Positions 61,450-64,000 of a stretch of DNA of 64,000 nt are shown one piece after another. Below the pieces are notes generated by a model. It saw only the letters and a list, made by a program, of their open reading frames with translations, was not told the DNA's origin and ran no database searches. Within the stretch, counting starts at the first letter, position 1. Every line of letters begins with the position of its first letter. The position numbers and the translations under genes were made by a program. The stretch comes from Porticoccus sp964395715 (GTDB lineage Bacteria > Pseudomonadota > Gammaproteobacteria > Pseudomonadales > Porticoccaceae), in the NCBI GenBank assembly GCA_964395715.1, contig CAYNAU010000001.1:62001-126000 (forward strand), in the 5' to 3' direction.

Positions 61450-64000
61450 TCAGCAGCTCAGGGGATTAATTTTATCAGGGTCAAGGTTGAAGTCGGCTAT
61501 TGCCTTGGCGACCACCGATTTCTCGATTTGCCCCTCGTCGGCCAGGGCCTTGAGGGCAGCAATAGCCACAAAGTAGCGGTTGACCTCAAAGAAGTGGCGC
61601 AGTTTTTCCCGACTATCGCTGCGACCAAAACCATCGGTGCCCAGCACGTGGTAGCTGGCTGGCACAAAGGCGCGCAGTTGCTCGCTGTAGCTCTTCATAT
61701 AGTCCGTAGCCACCACAACCGGTCCCTGGCGGCCCGCCAGTTGCTCCGTGATATAGGGAGTTTTGGGATCAGACTCCGGGTGCAGCATGTTCCAGCGCTG
61801 AGCAGCCTGCCCCTCACGTGCCAGCTGGTTAACACTGGTGAGGCTCCAGATATCCGACTCTACATTAAACTGCTCCCGCAGTATGTCAGCCGCAGCCCTC
61901 ACCTCGTTGAGAATGGCACCGGCGCCCATCAACTGTACTTTCAGTTTGCTGTCACCACTTCCCTCAAACAGGTACATCCCCTTGATGATGCCCTCTTCCA
62001 CGCCCTCCGGCATGGCCGGTTGGAGGTAGTTCTCGTTCATGGTGGTGATGTAATAGAAGCAGTTTTCCTTGTCCTGGAACATCGACTTCAGGCCGTCCTG
62101 CATGATCACCACCAGCTCGTAACCATAGGCTGGGTCGTAAGTCCGGCAGTTGGGAATGGTGTTGGCCAGCACATGGCTGTGGCCATCCTGATGCTGCAGG
62201 CCTTCACCATTCAGGGTAGTGCGACCGGACGTAGCACCGATCAGGAAGCCCCGCGCTTGCATGTCACCGGCAGCCCAGGTGAAATCACCAATGCGCTGAA
62301 AACCGAACATGGAGTAGAACACGTAGACCGGGATCATCGGGCAATCGTAATTGCTGTAAGAGGTGGCCAGAGCCATCCAGGCAGACACCGCGCCGGCTTC
62401 ATTGATACCTTCTTCGAGAATCTGGCCGCGCTTGTCTTCTTTGTAATACATGATCTGGTCGCGATCCTGGGGCACATACTTCTGGCCCGCAGAAGAGTAG
62501 ATGCCCAGTTGCCGGAACATCCCCTCCATACCAAAGGTTCTGGCCTCGTCGGGCACGATGGGCACTACCCGTTCACCAATATTCTTGTCTTTCACTAGGG
62601 CGCCCAGCAGTCTGACAAAGGCCATGGTGGTAGAAATCTTGCGCTCGCCGCTACTCTCCAGCAACTTGCTGAAATCATCCAGTGGCGGTGTCTGCAGCGG
62701 CTCAAAGTCGGGGCGGCGACTCGGTACCTGGCCACCCAGCGCTGCACGACGTTTTTTCATGTACACCATTTCCGGGCTATCTTCCGGCGGCCGGTAATAG
62801 GGGACCTTTTCCAGTTCATCATCCGGGATGGGAATCCCGAAGCGATCCCGGAAATGCTTGAGCCCCTCGAAGTCCAGTTTCTTGATGGAGTGGGTATCGT
62901 TGGCGGCTTCGCCAACACCCATACCGTATCCCTTCACGGTTTTTGCCAGGATCACGGTGGGCTGCCCCTTGTGGGCCATGGCTTCCGCATAGGCAGCATA
63001 GACCTTGTAGGGATCGTGACCACCACGGTTCAAGTACATAATGTCGCGGTCGCTGAGGTGCTCCACCATTTCCTTCAATTCGGGGTAGGCACCAAAGAAA
63101 TGTTCACGGGTGTAGGCACCACCATTGTGTTTGTAGTTCTGGTAGTCGCCGTCGCAGGCTTCATCCATGCGTTTTTGCATCAATCCTGATTCATCTTTTT
63201 CAAACAGGGGATCCCAGTGGCGCCCCCAGACAACCTTGATGACATTCCAGCCCGCACCGCGGAAGACGCCTTCCAGTTCCTGAATAATCTTGCCGTTACC
63301 GCGCACCGGGCCATCCAGTCGCTGCAGGTTACAGTTGACCACGAACACAAGGTTTTCCAGTTCCTCACGGCCTGCCAGGGAAATCGCCCCGAGGGTTTCG
63401 GGCTCGTCACACTCACCGTCACCCAGGAATGCCCAGACCTTGCGATCGCCGCGGGGAGATAACCCGCGGGCCGAGAGATAGCGCATCACGTGCGCCTGAT
63501 AGATGGCCTGCAGAGGACCCAGTCCCATGGACACAGTGGGGAACTGCCAATAGTCCGGCATCAACCAGGGGTGAGGATAGGATGACAACCCCTTGCCATC
63601 CACTTCCCGGCGATAATTATCCAGAGCCTCTTCATCAAAGCGGCCTTCCAGGTAGGAGCGTGCATAAATACCGGGGGCGCTGTGGCCCTGGAAATAAATC
63701 AGATCGCCCAACTCTTCTCCCTCGTTGCCGCGGAAAAAATAGTTGAAGCCGATATCGTAAAGCGTGGCCGACGAGGCAAAGGAAGCAATATGTCCACCAA
63801 TGCCTTCGTCCGGATTTTTGTTGGCACGCATCACCATCGCTAGCGCATTCCAACGAATCATGGAGCGAATGCGTCGCTCCATAAACAGGTCACCGGGCAT
63901 GCGTTTTTCGCGAGTGACGGGAATCGTGTTGCGATAGGGCGTGGTGATTGCCGGCGGCATACCGACACCTGTGGACGTCGCTCTGTCGAGCAGCTGTTGC
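61450..64000 (-). CDS. aceE: Pyruvate dehydrogenase E1, homodimeric type; 5' end off the window
   Basis: At least 850 residues; the frame continues past base 64000 and the N-terminal part (about 40–50 residues) lies outside. The homodimeric E1 type: GHIASFASSATLYDIGFN, ThDP motif GDGECDEPETLGAI and NCNLQRLDGPVRGN, then FYYITTMNENY. It decarboxylates pyruvate and passes the acetyl group to AceF. An ATG at 63960 is inside the protein, not the start, since codons before it match the family. Confidence 0.97.
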   Translation of the reverse strand, partial: QQLLDRATSTGVGMPPAITTPYRNTIPVTREKRMPGDLFMERRIRSMIRWNALAMVMRANKNPDEGIGGHIASFASSATLYDIGFNYFFRGNEGEELGDLIYFQGHSAPGIYARSYLEGRFDEEALDNYRREVDGKGLSSYPHPWLMPDYWQFPTVSMGLGPLQAIYQAHVMRYLSARGLSPRGDRKVWAFLGDGECDEPETLGAISLAGREELENLVFVVNCNLQRLDGPVRGNGKIIQELEGVFRGAGWNVIKVVWGRHWDPLFEKDESGLMQKRMDEACDGDYQNYKHNGGAYTREHFFGAYPELKEMVEHLSDRDIMYLNRGGHDPYKVYAAYAEAMAHKGQPTVILAKTVKGYGMGVGEAANDTHSIKKLDFEGLKHFRDRFGIPIPDDELEKVPYYRPPEDSPEMVYMKKRRAALGGQVPSRRPDFEPLQTPPLDDFSKLLESSGERKISTTMAFVRLLGALVKDKNIGERVVPIVPDEARTFGMEGMFRQLGIYSSAGQKYVPQDRDQIMYYKEDKRGQILEEGINEAGAVSAWMALATSYSNYDCPMIPVYVFYSMFGFQRIGDFTWAAGDMQARGFLIGATSGRTTLNGEGLQHQDGHSHVLANTIPNCRTYDPAYGYELVVIMQDGLKSMFQDKENCFYYITTMNENYLQPAMPEGVEEGIIKGMYLFEGSGDSKLKVQLMGAGAILNEVRAAADILREQFNVESDIWSLTSVNQLAREGQAAQRWNMLHPESDPKTPYITEQLAGRQGPVVVATDYMKSYSEQLRAFVPASYHVLGTDGFGRSDSREKLRHFFEVNRYFVAIAALKALADEGQIEKSVVAKAIADFNLDPDKINPLSC

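Noticed and set aside
60464..61576. 370-codon Ser/Ala-rich plus-strand frame
   Set aside because: Antisense to the Ala/Glu/Pro-rich linkers and lipoyl domains of aceF.
61528..62598. 356-codon plus-strand frame
   Set aside because: Antisense to aceE.
1..64000. CRISPR array, prophage, transposase or integrase genes
   Set aside because: No regularly spaced repeats and no such proteins seen in any frame.

Overview
This window is a stretch of chromosome from a gammaproteobacterium. The gene orders mutS–fdxA, pncC–recA(–recX)–alaS–lysC–csrA–tRNA-Ser and the six-gene rsx/rnf operon all point that way. A moderately GC-rich backbone and the marine-type gene mix suggest a Cellvibrionales- or Pseudomonas-like lineage, but that is inference; there is no rRNA to place it.

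Layout. At 1–1131 is the end of a YbiT-like ABC-F gene. From about 1.54 to 5.2 kb lies the main accessory region: a cluster of integron gene cassettes. Three clear attC recombination sites (2491–2562, 4550–4630, 5125–5197) and one decayed attC (4043–4119) separate an AbiTii-domain gene (putative phage defence), a divergent TetR/SDR pair with its own promoter and operators, a VOC/glyoxalase gene and an orphan coiled-coil membrane protein. A DUF2007-like gene follows the last attC. No integrase is visible, so this is an integrase-less cassette cluster, at least as far as the window shows.

From 5.7 to 29.8 kb the backbone holds small housekeeping genes, a cytoplasmic trypsin-like protease, tRNA-Ser(GCT), csrA (59 aa), lysC, alaS, HIT and Trm112 proteins, an M23 peptidase, recX, recA with a LexA box, pncC, an RNA uracil methyltransferase, a hybrid histidine kinase with an altered H-box, mutS, fdxA, and a tightly packed sppA/DUF2069/wrbA/arsC cluster.

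From 29.9 to 43.4 kb come yihY, a TlpA-like lipoprotein, an aldehyde dehydrogenase, hda, DUF2066, purMN, DUF3108, CDGSH and DUF3014 genes, then one AT-rich orphan membrane-protein gene (38.9–39.9 kb) that looks acquired, then GFA, LigB-type dioxygenase, SirB2, dcd and apbC genes.

From 43.5 to 64 kb are metG, the complete rsxABCDGE ion-translocating electron-transfer operon, a ThDP enzyme, a DASS transporter, yaiI, a DeaD helicase, a DUF2235 hydrolase, DUF4864, and the pyruvate dehydrogenase genes aceF and aceE (aceE runs off the right edge).

All family assignments are from reading the translated sequence and from recalled family knowledge; no database search was possible.
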